A stretch of DNA of 31,521 nucleotides from an uncultured Collinsella sp. (GTDB taxonomy: Bacteria > Actinomycetota > Coriobacteriia > Coriobacteriales > Coriobacteriaceae), in NCBI GenBank assembly GCA_900759335.1, contig CAAEUX010000089.1:1-31521 (forward strand). The letters are read 5' to 3'. This document shows, piece after piece, positions 31,433-31,521 of this stretch (the stretch's first letter is position 1; every line of letters begins with the position of its first letter). The notes below the pieces were generated by a model. It worked only from the letters and a program-made list of their open reading frames with translations, was not told the DNA's origin and ran no database searches. The position numbers and the translations under genes are program-made.

Positions 31433-31521
31433 CATGAAGTTTGTCGCGAGTTCCGCACGCAAAGGAAAGCACTTAATGTGCTTTCCGTCTTGCGCAGGAC
31501 TGTAGAGCAGCAAACTTCATG
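31433..31521. other. nested palindromic element at the window edge
   Basis: CATGAAGTTTG (31433-31443) and its exact complement (31511-31521) enclose nested stems: GTTCC/GGAC with one bulge, CGCAA/TTGCG (31458-31462, 31490-31494) and GGAAAGCAC/GTGCTTTCC (31464-31472, 31478-31486) with loop TTAAT. The whole 89 nt fold into one long interrupted hairpin. No coding frame or T-run is seen. It could be a structured RNA, a small non-autonomous repeat or a leader of a gene beyond the window. The gap between 31340 and 31432 holds nothing recognisable. Confidence 0.5.

Overview
The window looks like chromosomal DNA from a high-GC gut actinobacterium of the class Coriobacteriia, most likely Collinsella or a close relative. 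This is inferred from gene content and codon use; no search was run. Supporting signs are an Asp23/AmaP envelope operon, a sortase-type surface protein, an OPT transporter, a very large CoA-dehydratase activase fusion, and strongly GC-biased third codon positions that produce long antisense shadow ORFs. No rRNA, tRNA, CRISPR array or transposase gene was seen.

Left part (1-8000). An AT-richer, apparently broken MFS transporter end is followed by a Cof-type HAD phosphatase whose promoter and ribosome binding site lie in a 15-bp inverted repeat. Next comes a compact intergenic locus (about 1935-2340) that reads as a par/Fst-style type I toxin-antitoxin: a 41-residue hydrophobic and basic peptide, a convergent antisense RNA with its own promoter, and a shared bidirectional terminator, all bracketed by two near-identical palindromes. 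A TetR-family regulator then sits directly in front of a 1593-residue activase/2-hydroxyacyl-CoA dehydratase fusion.

Middle part (8000-16000). A decayed gene remnant and a small anchored protein come first. A DUF389 membrane protein with an EF-hand-like loop follows on the minus strand. An 1150-residue alanine-rich coiled-coil surface protein carries a central CAP-like domain and an LAQTG sorting signal. Its codons 58-61 hold a run of nine G, and a one-base slip in either direction brings a stop codon at once, as in a phase-variable gene. An OPT family transporter on the minus strand diverges from coaX.

Right part (16000-31521). This holds mostly housekeeping and envelope genes: coaX, dCMP deaminase, an Nfu-type Fe-S protein, lgt, a large DUF6020-like membrane protein, yebC, the amaP-DUF2273-asp23 operon, a YitT protein, two zinc-ribbon membrane proteins with matching N-termini followed by a DUF2752 protein, and a divergent pair made of an M20 amidohydrolase and a YtcJ-like amidohydrolase. 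The right edge holds a 21-bp imperfect inverted repeat, a strong terminator, and an 89-nt nested palindrome that ends exactly at the window edge.

Palindromes sharing a GGGACA core but with different stem sequences recur between genes, and a perfect 12-bp palindrome, TGTTGCGCAACA, occurs 66-75 bp upstream of two envelope genes. The most promising system is the type I toxin-antitoxin candidate, followed by the G9 switch in the surface protein.
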